From positions 1 to 64,000 of the forward strand of contig JBJHBI010000017.1 in the NCBI GenBank assembly GCA_050485405.1: a stretch of 64,000 bases of DNA, given 5' to 3'. The notes under the pieces are model-generated. The model did no database searches. It was not told the origin of the DNA and saw nothing but the letters and a program-made list of their open reading frames with translations. Made by a program: the position numbers and the translations under genes. Positions within the stretch are counted from its first letter, which is position 1. Each line of letters starts with the position of its first letter. The stretch is from Saliniramus sp050485405 (GTDB lineage Bacteria > Pseudomonadota > Alphaproteobacteria > Rhizobiales > Beijerinckiaceae). This document shows positions 53,808-61,896 of the stretch, one piece after another.

Positions 53808-54946
53808 GGCGGATCTCCTTCCCCGCCATGGGTGGCGTCCCGTCGCGCACGGGCATGGCCCGCCTCGGTGAGCTGCCAGTGCGGGCTCGTCTCCGGTGCG
53901 TGGCGCACTTCGCGCACGAGACCGTCCCGCGCGAGCCGGGCGAGAGCATCGCGGGTGGAGGCGCCGTGCAGCGCGTCGAGCATGCCCGCTTCCGCTTTGT
54001 AATCCGGGTCGCCATGGGATTTGGCGAGCCCGTGAACGGAGGCGAGGACGCGCCGTGCGGCGAGGTTGCGCTGTTGCCTGCGGGTATCGATAAAGCGCCG
54101 CAGCAGGCCGCGTCGCGGCGCGAAGAGCAGCGAGACCAGCATGATCGCGCTCGCGATCAGGACCACGAGCGGCCCCGTCGCGAGACCGCGCGCCGTGGCG
54201 CTGATCATGGCGCCGCCGACGCCGGATATCACCCCGAAGAGCGCCGAGAGTACCACCATGCCGCCGAGGCTTCGCACCCATTGCCGCGCGGCGGCGGCGG
54301 GGGCGATCAGCATCGCGACCATCAGGATGACGCCGACGAGCTGGAGCCCGACGACGATCGCGACGGCCACCATCACCGTCAGCGCCGCTTCCAGCGCCAC
54401 CACCGGAAAACCCTGTGCGCGGGCGTAATCGGGATCGAATGCGACGAGCTTGAACTCCTTCCACAGGGCGATCACCAGCGCGAGGGCGATGAGCGTGATC
54501 GCGCCCATGAGCCACAGATCGCTGCGCAGGATCGCCGCCGCCTGGCCGAAGAGGAAGGTCGAGAGTCCCGCCTGCGCCGCCCCCGCCTGGCCCTGTAACC
54601 AGGTCAGCATGACGATGCCGATGGCGAAATAGACGCTGAGCACGATGCCGAGCGCGGCATCGGTCTTCAGCCTCGTGCGCCGGATGATGAGCATCACCGT
54701 GAGCGCGGCGAGGGCGCCTGAAATGAACGCACCGGTCAGGATCCAGCCGAGATCGCGGGTGCCGGCGATGATGAAGCCGAGGCAGACTCCCGGCAGCGCC
54801 GCATGGCTGAGCGTATCCCCCATCAGGCTCTGGCGCCGCAGCACCGCAAAACAGCCGAGAACGCCGCTGACGACGCCGAGAATGGCGGCGCCGAGAGCGA
54901 CGGTCTGCACGATGCTGCTCTGCAGGAGGTCCAGAAGGGTGGTCAT
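53804..54946 (-). CDS. Metal ABC transporter permease with C-terminal winged-helix-like domain (first permease)
   Basis: About 380 residues, ABC-3 family. The membrane part contains VLRRQSLMGDTLSHAALPGV, RLKTDAALGIVLSVYFAIGI and LMVAMLIAPAAAARQWVRSL. From about residue 290 a cytosolic tail carries ASVHGLAKSHGDPDYKAEAG, STRDALARLARDGLVREV and WQLTEAGHARARR, a winged-helix pattern like the second permease's tail. I start at MTTLLDLLQ (54946); an ATG at 55012, 13 bases after the binding-protein stop, would add 22 residues. It is coupled to the second permease by a 4-base overlap. Confidence 0.87.
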   Translation of the reverse strand: MTTLLDLLQSSIVQTVALGAAILGVVSGVLGCFAVLRRQSLMGDTLSHAALPGVCLGFIIAGTRDLGWILTGAFISGALAALTVMLIIRRTRLKTDAALGIVLSVYFAIGIVMLTWLQGQAGAAQAGLSTFLFGQAAAILRSDLWLMGAITLIALALVIALWKEFKLVAFDPDYARAQGFPVVALEAALTVMVAVAIVVGLQLVGVILMVAMLIAPAAAARQWVRSLGGMVVLSALFGVISGVGGAMISATARGLATGPLVVLIASAIMLVSLLFAPRRGLLRRFIDTRRQQRNLAARRVLASVHGLAKSHGDPDYKAEAGMLDALHGASTRDALARLARDGLVREVRHAPETSPHWQLTEAGHARARRDATHGGEGDPP

Positions 54947-55024
54947 GAGGGGCTCATGAGGGGCCTGTATGCTCGGTCCGGCGCGGATCGGGAATGACCG
55001 CGCCGGAATCATAGCCAATTCCGC

Positions 55025-56056
55025 TCATTGCGCGAGAGCGGTTTCGATATCCCATTCGCGCGCCCATTCCGCGAGCGCCTCCGGCAGCGGCGCCGGCGTG
55101 CCGCCGAGCGCCGGGGTGATGGTCATGACGTTCTCGAAGATCATGCCGATATAGGTGCCACCGGGCGTGCCCGGCTCGCCCATCGCATCGGAATAGAGCT
55201 CGCCGCCGATCTCGATCTCGGCGCCGCGCGCGCGCACTTCCTGCACCAGCGCCTCGATCGTGCGGGGGGAGACCGTCGTTTCGACGAAGACGGCGCGCAC
55301 ACCGTTCTCGATCACGTAATCAGCGACCTCCCGGATATCGCCGATGCTCGCCTCGGCCACCGTGGAAATGCCTTCGATGGCCTCGCTCGCCTCCATCCCG
55401 TAGGCGGCGGCGAAATATTCGAAGGCGTCATGGGCGGTGACGAGGCGGCGCTGGTCCTGCGGGATAGTGGCGATGCTCTCGCCCGCCCAATCGGCGAGCG
55501 CCTCGAGCTGCACGGTATAGGCATCGACGTTTTCCGCGATCTCCTCGGCGCAATCCGGGCGCTGTTCGGCGATGGCCTCGCCGATCACCGGGGCGATCCG
55601 CGCCCAGAGGCGTGCATCCATCCAGACATGCGGATCGATCCGGCCGGGCTCGTCGGGGTCGTCGAGGAGTTCCCCCGGATTGAAAGCGGCGGCGAGGAGG
55701 CCGATGGTGGGGCGGCGGGCGGAAAGCCGCTCCAGCACGGCAGCGAGCTGCTCTTCGAGAGCGAAATCGACGTAGAGAATGAGATCTGCTTCACCGAGCC
55801 GCGTCACATCCGAGGCGGTGGCGCTGTAATAATGCGGATCGACCCCCGGCCCGAGCAGCGCCTCGACCTCCGCACAGGTGCCGGCGACGTTGCGCGCGAC
55901 ATCGGCGATCATCTCAACCGTGGCGACGATCCGAACCGGCGCCTCCTGCGCCACGGCCCGCTCCGGCGCGGCAAAGGCGGTGACGAGACTGATCGCGGCG
56001 ATCGCGGGGAGGCTGCGGGCAGCCAAGGGCCAACGGGCGGTTTCGGGTCGGATCAT
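55025..56056 (-). CDS. Metal ABC transporter substrate-binding protein (ZnuA/TroA-like)
   Basis: A 343-residue cluster A-I binding protein. The signal peptide covers about the first 37 residues (to RAVAQEA). The metal ligands of this family are seen as His in GVDPHYYSATASD, His in RIDPHVWMDARLW, His in LVTAHDAFEYFAAAYG, and Asp in GGELYSDAMG. Three His plus Asp resembles TroA (Zn/Mn) more than the Glu-containing Mn-specific set, so Zn or Mn are the likely cargo. It starts the leftward operon with the two permeases. A perfect TTGCAAAT palindrome lies 74 bases upstream of the start. Confidence 0.92.
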   Translation of the reverse strand: MIRPETARWPLAARSLPAIAAISLVTAFAAPERAVAQEAPVRIVATVEMIADVARNVAGTCAEVEALLGPGVDPHYYSATASDVTRLGEADLILYVDFALEEQLAAVLERLSARRPTIGLLAAAFNPGELLDDPDEPGRIDPHVWMDARLWARIAPVIGEAIAEQRPDCAEEIAENVDAYTVQLEALADWAGESIATIPQDQRRLVTAHDAFEYFAAAYGMEASEAIEGISTVAEASIGDIREVADYVIENGVRAVFVETTVSPRTIEALVQEVRARGAEIEIGGELYSDAMGEPGTPGGTYIGMIFENVMTITPALGGTPAPLPEALAEWAREWDIETALAQ

Positions 56057-56117
56057 CGTGCAGGGGCTCCGCGTTGACGGCGCGCGCATGGCGGCGCGCT
56101 TGCATGTGTTTCAGCCA

Positions 56118-56146
56118 GCATTAATGCAGTTGCAAATCATTTGCAA
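56118..56146 (-). promoter_or_regulatory. Palindromes upstream of the metal importer, probable metalloregulator box
   Basis: TTGCAAAT-C-ATTTGCAA (56130-56146) is a perfect 17-base palindrome, and GCATTAATGC (56118-56127) is a second one beside it. Together they form an AT-rich island in GC-rich sequence 60-90 bases ahead of the binding-protein gene. The TGCA-flanked shape recalls Fur-family sites such as Mur (manganese) boxes of Rhizobiales; Zur is the alternative. Confidence 0.65.
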
Positions 56147-56291
56147 GTAGGGCGATCTATCCGGAATGAGGCTGCGACCATCTCGCGCAGCCCGGGGGCG
56201 CCCCGGATCAGCCCTGATGGTCCGCCCATGCCGCAGATGCGATAAGCATCGTCGGGCGAAGCGGATGCGCGATACCGGTGAAAGGGACGGC

Positions 56292-57896
56292 ATGAGCAGC
56301 AATGATGGCGAGAACAATCCCGGCGATTCGATCGCCGCGCAGGAGCAAACCCAGCGCGCGATCCGCGATTATCTCGGCGCGCGCCTCGAATCGGAGGACG
56401 GGGGGCCGCCGCAACGGCGCGAGACCCATATCTCGATCATCCTGCTCAGCGGCGAGCGCGCCTTCAAGCTCAAGCGCGCCCTGCACCTGCCCTATGCCGA
56501 TTTCTCGACGCCGCAATTGCGGCTCGCCGCCTGCGAGGCGGAACTGCGCCTCAACCGGCGCACGGCGCCGCAGCTCTATCGCGCGGTGCGGCGCATCACC
56601 CGCGCGGATGACGGCGGCTTCGAAATCGATGGTGCCGGCCCGCTCGTAGACGCCATGGTGGAGATGACCCGCTTCGACGAAGACGGCCTGTTCGACCGGC
56701 TCGCCACGCGTGGCGCGCTGACCACGCCGCTTCTCGACAATCTCGCCGATGCGATCGCAGCCTTTCACGAGGAGGCCGAGCCCGTTGCCGATTCGCACGG
56801 GTCGCAACGCATCGCCGACGTGATCGCGCTCAATGCCCGCAGCATGGCCGAGCTTCCCGCATTGCCGGAGGATGCGGTCGCCGCGCTTTCGCGCCTCCAG
56901 GAGATGGAATGCGCCCGCCACGCCGCCCTGCTCGATGGTCGGGCCGCAGCCGGCATGATCCGCCGCTGCCATGGCGATCTGCATCTACGCAATATCTGCC
57001 TCCACGAGGGCCGCCCGCAGCTCTTCGACTGTATCGAATTCAACGAGACCATCGCCACCACCGACACACTCTACGATCTCGCCTTCCTGCTGATGGATCT
57101 GCGCGCGCGGGCCGGCGACGCCCCCGAACTCGCAAGAGCGGCGGCGCATGTGGCCAATCGCTACGTCGATCGCAGCCACGACGAAGCGGGCTGGGCGCTC
57201 TTGCCGCTCTTCATGAGCATGCGCGCGACGATCCGCGCCATCGTCGCCGCGACGCAGATCGCGGAAGGCGACGAAGATCCCGCGCTCGCCGGGCAGATGC
57301 GCGCCTATCTCGACCTCGCCCGCAGCCTGCTCGAGCCCGCCCCGCCGCGTCTCGTCGCCCTCGGCGGGTTCAGCGGTTCGGGCAAGACGACCATCGCCGA
57401 GGCGCTCGCCCCGCATTTCGGGACGCCCCCCGGAGCGCGCATTCTGGAGAGCGACCGGCTGCGCAAGCACATGCACGGCGTCTCGCCCGAGACGCCGCTC
57501 GGCCCGCAGGCCTATACTCCGGAAGCGTCGCAGGCCGTCTATGCAGCGATGCGCGAACGCGCCGCGCAGGTGCTCGCCGGCGGCGGCAGTGTCGTTCTGG
57601 AGGCCGTCCATGCCCGCAAGCAAGACCGCGATGCCGCGGCGGCGATCGCCCGCGAGGCGGGGTGTCCGTTCCACGGATTCTGGCTCGAAGTCGATCCCGC
57701 CGCCTTGCGGGCGCGGATCGCGACGCGCGGGCAATCGGCCTCCGACGCTACCCGCGCGGTGCTGGATTCCCAGCTCGAAACCGGCACCGGCCCCCTCGAC
57801 TGGCGCCGACTCGACCCCGCCGGCGAAGGCGAGGCCGGAATCGCGGCCCAGGTCGGGGTCATCGTCACCACGATGGACGACGCCAACGGGACATGA
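56292..57896 (+). CDS. Aminoglycoside phosphotransferase-like / P-loop kinase fusion protein
   Basis: A 534-residue fusion. Residues 1-360 are an APH-like kinase fold: FKLKRALHLPYADFSTPQLR (ATP-site lysine) and IRRCHGDLHLRNICLHEGRP (catalytic HGDLHxxN) with LFDCIEFNE (metal-binding Asp). Residues 365-534 form a P-loop kinase: ALGGFSGSGKTTIAEALA (Walker A), ILESDRLRKHMHG, and VVLEAVHARKQDRDAAAAI. This two-domain family is widespread but its substrate is unknown, and antibiotic resistance should not be assumed. AAAGGGA precedes the ATG at 56292. It is divergent from the metal importer, so they share the palindromic gap. Confidence 0.88.
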   Translation: MSSNDGENNPGDSIAAQEQTQRAIRDYLGARLESEDGGPPQRRETHISIILLSGERAFKLKRALHLPYADFSTPQLRLAACEAELRLNRRTAPQLYRAVRRITRADDGGFEIDGAGPLVDAMVEMTRFDEDGLFDRLATRGALTTPLLDNLADAIAAFHEEAEPVADSHGSQRIADVIALNARSMAELPALPEDAVAALSRLQEMECARHAALLDGRAAAGMIRRCHGDLHLRNICLHEGRPQLFDCIEFNETIATTDTLYDLAFLLMDLRARAGDAPELARAAAHVANRYVDRSHDEAGWALLPLFMSMRATIRAIVAATQIAEGDEDPALAGQMRAYLDLARSLLEPAPPRLVALGGFSGSGKTTIAEALAPHFGTPPGARILESDRLRKHMHGVSPETPLGPQAYTPEASQAVYAAMRERAAQVLAGGGSVVLEAVHARKQDRDAAAAIAREAGCPFHGFWLEVDPAALRARIATRGQSASDATRAVLDSQLETGTGPLDWRRLDPAGEGEAGIAAQVGVIVTTMDDANGT

Positions 57897-57938
57897 CCCT
57901 GTGCCGGAAAGAACTCATCTCCGCCATATCCCGGAAAT

Positions 57939-59090
57939 TCAGCTCAGCCCGAGGGCCGCGCGCAGTTCGGGAATGCGCGAACGGGCGACGGGTACGCGGT
58001 CGAGGGACGGGCTGCCGTCCAGGAGGCAATAACCGTTATCCTTGCGGCGCTGAAAGCCCGCGACGCGGGCGGCATTGACGAGATAGGAACGATGCACGCG
58101 CAGGAACTGGGAGGGCAGGCGCTTTTCGGCTTCGGAGATCGACCAGGGGCAGAACACGCGCCCCGAGCCGATATAGACGATCGAGTAATGTCCCTCGGCC
58201 CGCAGGGCGAAGACCTCGTCCGAGGGCACGAAATAGGTTGAGCCGTCTTTCTCGTATGGCACGCGCACCGATGACGAGGCGGGATGCGCGGGTCTCGCCG
58301 GCGCGAGCGGAGCCTCGATTTCGGAAGATGATGCGGGCATCGCCGCCGCCGGCGGCACAGGCCCGGTTTCGGCCTCCTCGGCGGGGCTGTCGAGCATGCT
58401 CGCGGCGGTGAGCAGGAAGGCGCCCGAGATCATGAAGCCGGAGAAGAGAACGATCAGGGCGATCTGCGCATTCGCGAGCGCGGGCGCATCGAAGGCAGTA
58501 CGGCTCGTTTCGACGAAATCCGTCCAGTTCATCGCCGAGAAATGCACCACGACGACGCTCGCACCGAAAACCAGCGTCGCGAGCAGAGTGTTGCGCCGCG
58601 TTCGCCGGCCATAGGCGATGCCGATCGCCGCCGCACCCATACCCGCCGCGAGCAGGCCGACCACGACGAAGCCGACAGGCCGGTAGACCGGTTCGCAGCC
58701 CTCGATGGCGTTGAGGCCGACATAATGCATAGTCACGATGCCGGTACCCAGAATCGCACCGGCGAGCCCCATCCGGGGACGGGTGCGCGGCCCGAAATGC
58801 ATCAGCAGAAGCGCGATGCCCGCGAGCAGGATCGCGATCAGCGCAGAGGCCGTCGTCGGCAGGATGTCGTAATGCACGGGAACGGGAAAGCGCATCGACA
58901 GCATGGCGACGAAATGCATCGACCAGATGCCGCCGCCCAGCGCGATCGCCGCCATGACGATCCGCGCCTGACGCTGGCCGCGGGTCAGGCGCGACAGCCC
59001 CTGCGTCAGCGTCAGTCCGGTAAAGGCAGCCATCATCGAGACGGCGATCGATGCCAGCACCAGCCAGGGATCGTAGGTATAGAGGGTCAT
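57939..59090 (-). CDS. MHYT-domain membrane sensor with LytTR DNA-binding domain
   Basis: A 383-residue protein. Residues 1-240 have seven membrane segments with three MHYT-type motifs: WSMHFVAMLSM, IVTMHYVGLNAI and VVVHFSAMNW, proposed to bind copper and sense O2, CO or NO. After a Pro/Ala linker, residues about 275-383 form a LytTR domain (EVFALRAEGHYSIVYIG, AEKRLPSQFLRVHRSYLVNAARV). The same architecture occurs in CoxC/CoxH of carbon-monoxide-oxidising bacteria, but no cox genes are present here. It is probably a one-component membrane-bound regulator. Genes on both sides point in other directions. Confidence 0.9.
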   Translation of the reverse strand: MTLYTYDPWLVLASIAVSMMAAFTGLTLTQGLSRLTRGQRQARIVMAAIALGGGIWSMHFVAMLSMRFPVPVHYDILPTTASALIAILLAGIALLLMHFGPRTRPRMGLAGAILGTGIVTMHYVGLNAIEGCEPVYRPVGFVVVGLLAAGMGAAAIGIAYGRRTRRNTLLATLVFGASVVVVHFSAMNWTDFVETSRTAFDAPALANAQIALIVLFSGFMISGAFLLTAASMLDSPAEEAETGPVPPAAAMPASSSEIEAPLAPARPAHPASSSVRVPYEKDGSTYFVPSDEVFALRAEGHYSIVYIGSGRVFCPWSISEAEKRLPSQFLRVHRSYLVNAARVAGFQRRKDNGYCLLDGSPSLDRVPVARSRIPELRAALGLS

Positions 59091-59415
59091 CGCGCGTCAG
59101 ATTCCTGCCCGAATCCGTCCCGGCGACGGCGGTGCCGGGCTCGTCCGTTTCGCTTTTCGTTTGTCCAGGCGCGCTTGTCGCGAAACGCATCGGCCATCCG
59201 GTCGCAGCGCCTGATCGGACCGATTGGACAGCGTCACGAAGTTACCGGTGCGGCGCGAATGCTGTCAATGCCGTGAGGCCCGTCATGCGCCCAACGGTTG
59301 TGCATTGCAGCATTCGACAAAGGCCAACCGGGAAAGCGGCATCCGCGCGGACTTCAAACCCCGCTCCCGGCATGGAACACTCGCAAGACGCCGTTTTTCA
59401 TCGCAGGAGCCCGCC
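59091..59415. other. Intergenic region between divergent MHYT-LytTR and dehydrogenase genes
   Basis: A 325-base gap holding the promoters of both divergent genes. No tRNA, strong palindrome or conserved short protein was found. GGAAC near 59374 is followed by CGTT after only 13 bases, too close for a general-stress promoter. LytTR proteins usually bind two direct repeats, but I could not identify a convincing pair. Confidence 0.4.
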
Positions 59416-60321
59416 ATGCCCGTTTCCGATCAGACTATCGCTTTCTTCGGCCTCGGCTCCATGGGCTACGGCATGGCCGCGACGCTGGTGCGCGCCGGTG
59501 CCGGGGTCTACGGTTTCGACGTGGCGCCCGAGCCCGTCGAGAAACTCGTGCGCGAGGGCGGGCGTCGCGCCGATGTCGCGGAGGCCGGTGCGCGGGCGGA
59601 TGCGGCGGTGGTCGTCGTACTCAATGCCGCGCAGCTGGAAAACGTCCTGTTCGGTGCTGACGGGATCGCCGCGCATCTGCGGCCGGGCGCGGTGATCATC
59701 GCTTGTCCGACCATCGCCCCGGATCAGGCCCGCGACTTCGCCGGACGCTGTGCCGCGCGTGGCCTTCTCTATCTCGATGCGCCGATTTCCGGTGGTGCGG
59801 CCAAGGCGGCGCGAGGCGCGCTCTCGGTCATGGCTTCGGGAACCCCGGAAGCCTTCGCCGCCGCGCAACCCGTTCTCGACACCGTGGCAGAGACCGTGTT
59901 CGATCTCGGCCCGGAGCCGGGAGCGGGATCGGCGATGAAGGCGATCAACCAGATGCTCGCCGGCGTGCATATCGCCGCCATGGCGGAGGCCGTCACCTTC
60001 GGCATGACGCAGGGCATCTCTGCGCAGAAGACCATCGAGGTGATTCCGCAATGCGCCGGCACTTCGTGGATGTTCGAAAACCGCGCGCCCCACATCGCCG
60101 CCGGCGACTACACTCCGCATTCGGCCGTCGATATCTGGCCCAAGGATCTCGGGATCGTGCTCGAGATCGCGCGCGGGGCGAAATTTTCCGCCCCCCTCAC
60201 CGCAGCCGCGCTCCAGCAGTTCCTCGCGGCATCCGGTTCGGGGCTCGGGCGCGAGGACGATGCCGCCGTAGCGAAAATCTACGCGCGCAATGCCGGTCTG
60301 GCCCTGCCTGGCGAAGACTGA
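59416..60321 (+). CDS. Beta-hydroxyacid dehydrogenase (3-hydroxyisobutyrate / L-threonate dehydrogenase type)
   Basis: A 301-residue NAD-dependent beta-hydroxyacid dehydrogenase. It has the nucleotide motif FFGLGSMGYGMAATLVRAG, the substrate motif LDAPISGGAAKAARGALSVM, and GAGSAMKAINQMLAG with the catalytic Lys. The C-terminal domain contains VDIWPKDLGIVLEIA, a pattern close to L-threonate dehydrogenase (LtnD), while no partner kinase or isomerase of that pathway is nearby. 3-hydroxyisobutyrate, tartronate semialdehyde or threonate are all possible substrates. GCAGGAGCC precedes the ATG. Confidence 0.88.
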   Translation: MPVSDQTIAFFGLGSMGYGMAATLVRAGAGVYGFDVAPEPVEKLVREGGRRADVAEAGARADAAVVVVLNAAQLENVLFGADGIAAHLRPGAVIIACPTIAPDQARDFAGRCAARGLLYLDAPISGGAAKAARGALSVMASGTPEAFAAAQPVLDTVAETVFDLGPEPGAGSAMKAINQMLAGVHIAAMAEAVTFGMTQGISAQKTIEVIPQCAGTSWMFENRAPHIAAGDYTPHSAVDIWPKDLGIVLEIARGAKFSAPLTAAALQQFLAASGSGLGREDDAAVAKIYARNAGLALPGED

Positions 60322-60440
60322 GCCGCTATATCGATCACAATCGAGGAGTTATCGAGGATTGCTTATCTCGTGGAGGCGCACCACGAGACAGCTGGGCGCT
60401 ATTATTACGGCAAAAAAGAAACTTAGCCATAAAAAATTGC

Positions 60441-60465
60441 GGAACGGAATGTCGAAGCAGTTGTT
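60441..60465 (+). promoter_or_regulatory. Candidate EcfG-type general stress promoter
   Basis: GGAAC (60441-60445) is followed after 17 bases by GTT (60463-60465), close to the alphaproteobacterial EcfG consensus GGAAC-N17-GTT. It lies about 60 bases before the start of the PRC-barrel gene, with a leader that carries AGGAGG. PRC-barrel proteins are common members of the general stress regulon. Confidence 0.55.
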
Positions 60466-60527
60466 GTGTCCTTCGAAGAGCGATCGACAACAGTCGGTCC
60501 CAGAGAAAATGCATCAGGAGGTGCAAC

Positions 60528-61727
60528 ATGAAAAATTTTATTGCTACGTCTGCTATCGCTATACTGGTTAGTGTTCCGGCGCTTGCACAGACGACGGGTA
60601 CTGACCAGACGATGACCGACGACACCATGGCTGCCGGCGGTTTCGTCGACACCGTGCAGGAAAGCGATATTCTCGCCAGCGAAATCATGGATGCTGCGGT
60701 CTACGCTTATTCCAATGGCGGTATGGATCGCACCGACATGGGCACAGGTCAGGACCAGCAGGCGGCTCAGGACCCGCAGGCTGGCCAGGATCAGCAGACA
60801 GCCCAGGACCCGCAGGCTGGCCAGGATCAGCAGACGGCCCAGGACCCGCAGGCTGGTCAGGACCAGCAGACGGCCCAGGACCCGCAGGCTGGCCAGGACC
60901 AGCAGACCGCCCAGGATCCGCAGGCTACCGGGACCGAAGCAGGTGGTGAGATGAGCGCCGCGCGTATGATCGATGCTTCCGAGCGTGAAAACCTCGAAGA
61001 GATCGGTGATGTCAGCGACGTACTCGTCGATCAGGACGGCACGATCCGTGGTGTCATCGTCGGAGTCGGCGGTTTCCTCGGCATCGGTGAGCGTGAAGTG
61101 GTGCTCGGTCTCGACCAGCTCACCTTCGCCCGTGACGCCGATGATCCGGAGACCCTGATGATCGTCGCCCAGGTCGATGCGCAGATGCTGGAAGAAGCTC
61201 CGGAATTCGATCGTGAGGCGTTCGAGCAGCGCACTGCCGGCACGGAAGCCCAGACCGGTACGATGCACGAAGGTGCCGGTACCGACATGGCCGACGCCGA
61301 GCCGACCGAGCAGGATCTGGCTCAGGACGATGTCGAGCGTGACGACACCATGGCCGAGACCCAGCCGGCTCAGGATGCCGGTGGCGAGCAGTGGCGTGAT
61401 GCCCGCGACACCTTCGATGCGCCCGAATTCGAGCGTGAAGGTTTCCAGCGCGCCGAAGCGAGCAACTTCTCGGTGGACGAGCTTCTCGGTGCCAACGTCT
61501 ATGACGTGAACGACGAGAATGTCGGCAGCGTCGACGATGTCGTCGCCAATGGCGATGGCGAACTGGAATACGTCGTGATGGATATCGGCGGCTTCCTCGG
61601 CATCGGCGCCCACACCGTGGCGCTCGGCCTCGACGAGGTGACCATCCTCCAGGATGGCGACGACCTGCGCCTCTATGTCGGTGCGTCGGATGACGAACTG
61701 CGCAACATGCCCGAATACGAGGGCTGA
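60528..61727 (+). CDS. Exported double PRC-barrel protein with 12-residue repeats
   Basis: A 399-residue secreted protein. The signal peptide MKNFIATSAIAILVSVPALA cleaves before QTTG. Residues 74-133 are five exact or near-exact copies of a Gln/Asp-rich 12-mer (GQDQQTAQDPQA). Two PRC-barrel domains follow, one at about 142-210 (DVLVDQDGTIRGVIVGVGG) and one at about 320-395 (DVNDENVGSVDDVVANGDGE), both containing GGFLGIG. An acidic Gln/Glu-rich linker joins them. PRC barrels bind RNA, proteins or membranes depending on context; the role here is unknown. A strong AGGAGG ribosome site lies 8 bases before the ATG, so expression may be high. Confidence 0.88.
   Translation: MKNFIATSAIAILVSVPALAQTTGTDQTMTDDTMAAGGFVDTVQESDILASEIMDAAVYAYSNGGMDRTDMGTGQDQQAAQDPQAGQDQQTAQDPQAGQDQQTAQDPQAGQDQQTAQDPQAGQDQQTAQDPQATGTEAGGEMSAARMIDASERENLEEIGDVSDVLVDQDGTIRGVIVGVGGFLGIGEREVVLGLDQLTFARDADDPETLMIVAQVDAQMLEEAPEFDREAFEQRTAGTEAQTGTMHEGAGTDMADAEPTEQDLAQDDVERDDTMAETQPAQDAGGEQWRDARDTFDAPEFEREGFQRAEASNFSVDELLGANVYDVNDENVGSVDDVVANGDGELEYVVMDIGGFLGIGAHTVALGLDEVTILQDGDDLRLYVGASDDELRNMPEYEG
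60747..60926 (+). repeat. Five tandem 36-base coding repeats
   Basis: Five 36-base units starting at 60747, 60783, 60819, 60855 and 60891 each encode GQDQQ(T/A)AQDPQA. Units 2-5 differ only at a few synonymous positions, so the array is recent or homogenised. Being a multiple of three, changes in copy number keep the frame. Confidence 0.95.
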
Positions 61728-61751
61728 TCCGACGATCGCGTAACGAAGATG

Positions 61752-61780
61752 ACCGCCGCCCGCGAGGGCGGCGGTTTTCG
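61752..61780 (+). terminator. Intrinsic terminator after the PRC-barrel gene
   Basis: CCGCCGCCC (61753-61761) pairs with GGGCGGCGG (61766-61774) around a GCGA tetraloop, then TTTTCG. It begins 25 bases after the stop codon. This is one of the clearest terminators in the window. Confidence 0.9.
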
Positions 61781-61896
61781 TTCGTGTCCCGGCGCGGCAT
61801 TCGCCGGAATGTTGCGCTTCGCGTATTTGCGATAGCTCATGGCGACTATCGGCCGCGCGCACCAGTATCATCGCGAAAGACACGGGAGACGCTGCC

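Noticed and set aside
52608..54515. 635-codon frame that could be a large permease fusion
   Set aside because: Only the last 399 residues resemble an ABC-3 permease; the N-terminal 236 are Arg/Gly-rich and overlap the first permease gene in another frame. The GTG at 53807 with a 4-base overlap is the likely start.
56292..57896. Aminoglycoside resistance gene
   Set aside because: The APH-like fold is shared by many small-molecule kinases; the fusion to a P-loop kinase marks a housekeeping family of unknown substrate.
59374..59396. GGAAC...CGTT as a general-stress promoter for the dehydrogenase
   Set aside because: The gap is 13 bases, too short for the EcfG spacing.
60747..60926. Regular 36-base repeats as a CRISPR array
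   Set aside because: The units are contiguous with no spacers and lie in frame in a coding sequence.
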